Source of the DNA: an alpha proteobacterium 3107
GTDB taxonomy: Bacteria; Pseudomonadota; Alphaproteobacteria; Rhodobacterales; Rhodobacteraceae
Assembly (NCBI GenBank): GCA_001483205.1
Contig: JPPB01000025.1
Span: 1 to 5,717 of the forward strand
Length of the DNA stretch: 5,717 bases
Direction: 5' to 3'
This document shows positions 4,726-5,717 of the stretch, one piece after another (position 1 is the first letter of the stretch; every line of letters begins with the position of its first letter). The notes below the pieces were generated by a model. The model ran no database searches. It saw nothing but the letters and a program-made list of their open reading frames with translations, and was not told where the DNA came from. A program made the translations under genes and the position numbers.

Positions 4726-5717
4726 ATGAACGACCTGCGTCAAATCTTTCGTGCCTTCCGTGCGCTGTGTATGCTGCTGGCGCTCTCGGTCGCGCCTGCA
4801 CCCGCTCAGGACATGTCGGCACTGGCCCGCCTCGAACGGGACGGCAGCGGGGCGCATCTGGCCGGTGACGAGCTGATTGTGAACCTGTCCCTGACCCAGG
4901 CCGTGCCCTACAGGGTGTTCACCCTGGGCGATCCCTGGCGGCTTCTGGTCGATTTCCGCGAGGCCGATTGGGGCGCGCTCGACCGCAACGCCTTTCTGGT
5001 CGCGCCGCCGATAACCGGCATCCGGGGCGGCCATCTGCGCGGTGGGTGGTCGCGTCTGGTGGTGTCGCTCGACAGGCCGATGGAGCTGCGCCGCGCCGGG
5101 ATGCGGGTTGATCCGGTGACAGGCGGCGCGCAGGTCGGCATCGCTATGGGCGAGACAACGGCAGAGGCCTTTCGCCCCTCATGGATACCGGACAGGCCGG
5201 AGGCGGCGGACACTCTGTCCCCGATCCGGCGGTACTCCGGCGACAGGCCGCTGGTGGTGGTGCTTGACCCCGGACATGGCGGCATTGACCCCGGCGCTGA
5301 AAGCGATGGTCTGGCCGAGGCCGACCTGATGCTGCGATTCGCCCGCACCCTGCGCGAACAGCTTTTGCGGGCAGGGAATTTCAAGGTCGTGCTGACGCGG
5401 GAAGAGGATATTTTCGTGCCGCTTGAGCGCCGGGTTTCCATTGCACGGACGGCGCGCGCCGATGTCTTCCTGTCGCTGCACGCCGATTCCGTTTCCGAGG
5501 GCGGCGCGGCGGGGGCAACGGTTTACACGCTGTCCGGCGCGGCGACGGATGCGGCCTCGGCGCGCCTTGCGGAACGGCATGACCGGGCCGATTTGCTGGC
5601 GGGCGTCGATCTGGCGGAACATGACGACACCATCGCCACGGTTCTGATGGACCTTGTGCGCACCGAGACCGAGCCGCGCGCGTCGCGTCTGGCGGATGCA
5701 CTGGTGGAGGGGTTTCG
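4726..5717 (+). CDS. N-acetylmuramoyl-L-alanine amidase (AmiC-like, AMIN + Amidase_3), 3' end outside window
   Basis: The visible part is 330 residues. A signal peptide comes first (RQIFRAFRALCMLLALSVA, cleavage near APAQ|D, about residue 28). A beta-rich AMIN-type region follows (about 33-140, including YRVFTLGDPWRLLVDFRE), which targets such enzymes to peptidoglycan or the division site. After a linker, the Amidase_3 catalytic domain begins at about 175: VVLDPGHGGIDPGAE supplies zinc ligand H184, GLAEADLML supplies E198, and FLSLHADS supplies H252. The final catalytic glutamate would lie beyond the window. The enzyme cuts the amide bond between N-acetylmuramic acid and the stem peptide in the periplasm, chiefly during cell separation. 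GGGGAG at 4711-4716, 9 bp before the ATG, supports this start; an in-frame GTG at 4699 is a less likely alternative. It is divergent from the M48-DsbA operon. Confidence 0.94.
   Translation, partial: MNDLRQIFRAFRALCMLLALSVAPAPAQDMSALARLERDGSGAHLAGDELIVNLSLTQAVPYRVFTLGDPWRLLVDFREADWGALDRNAFLVAPPITGIRGGHLRGGWSRLVVSLDRPMELRRAGMRVDPVTGGAQVGIAMGETTAEAFRPSWIPDRPEAADTLSPIRRYSGDRPLVVVLDPGHGGIDPGAESDGLAEADLMLRFARTLREQLLRAGNFKVVLTREEDIFVPLERRVSIARTARADVFLSLHADSVSEGGAAGATVYTLSGAATDAASARLAERHDRADLLAGVDLAEHDDTIATVLMDLVRTETEPRASRLADALVEGF

Noticed and set aside
4908..5622. Long minus-strand open frames opposite the amidase
   Set aside because: They lie antisense to the AMIN and Amidase_3 domains, which have clear zinc ligands, and show only Arg/Ser/Pro-rich sequence.

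Overview
The window comes from a GC-rich alphaproteobacterium, most likely a member of the Rhodobacterales. Four things point there: codon use with G/C at most third positions; a histidine tRNA with the alphaproteobacterial acceptor end (no encoded G-1, G1:U72, A73); a small conserved protein of a type I associate with Rhodobacteraceae; and the amidase, M48 peptidase and DsbA families seen here. This is an inference from sequence character only. Most of the window looks like ordinary chromosomal housekeeping DNA; I see no mobile element gene, CRISPR array or phage gene.

Layout, left to right. (1) Positions 1-904, minus strand: a two-gene unit. A 62-residue acidic protein comes first, followed 36 bp later by a compact adenylate-forming (AMP-binding) enzyme that runs off the left edge. 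Both lie in the same reading frame, separated by one TGA. (2) Positions 905-1058: a divergent control region rich in dyads. (3) Positions 1059-1135, plus strand: tRNA-His(GTG). (4) Positions 1293-2129, plus strand: a 278-residue cytoplasmic enzyme of the alkaline phosphatase / nucleotide pyrophosphatase superfamily, with a dyad upstream and a terminator-like hairpin downstream. (5) Positions 2130-2354: the convergent gap. (6) Positions 2355-4475, minus strand: an envelope operon with a BepA-like secreted M48 zinc peptidase with TPR repeats, then a periplasmic DsbA-family protein with a ScsC-like N-terminus. (7) Positions 4476-4725: a divergent control region. (8) Positions 4726-5717, plus strand: the first 330 residues of a secreted N-acetylmuramoyl-L-alanine amidase, cut by the right edge.

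The right half forms an envelope maintenance neighbourhood: protease/chaperone, disulfide oxidoreductase and, divergently, a peptidoglycan amidase. The left half joins an uncharacterised adenylating enzyme, a tRNA gene and a phosphatase-fold enzyme of unknown substrate, with no visible pathway link between them. The less explained signals are the single-stop junction between the small protein and the ligase, the overlapping alternative hairpins upstream of the small protein, the dyad upstream of the phosphatase gene, a 13-bp sequence shared by two intergenic regions, and the atypical nucleophile loop of the phosphatase-fold enzyme.
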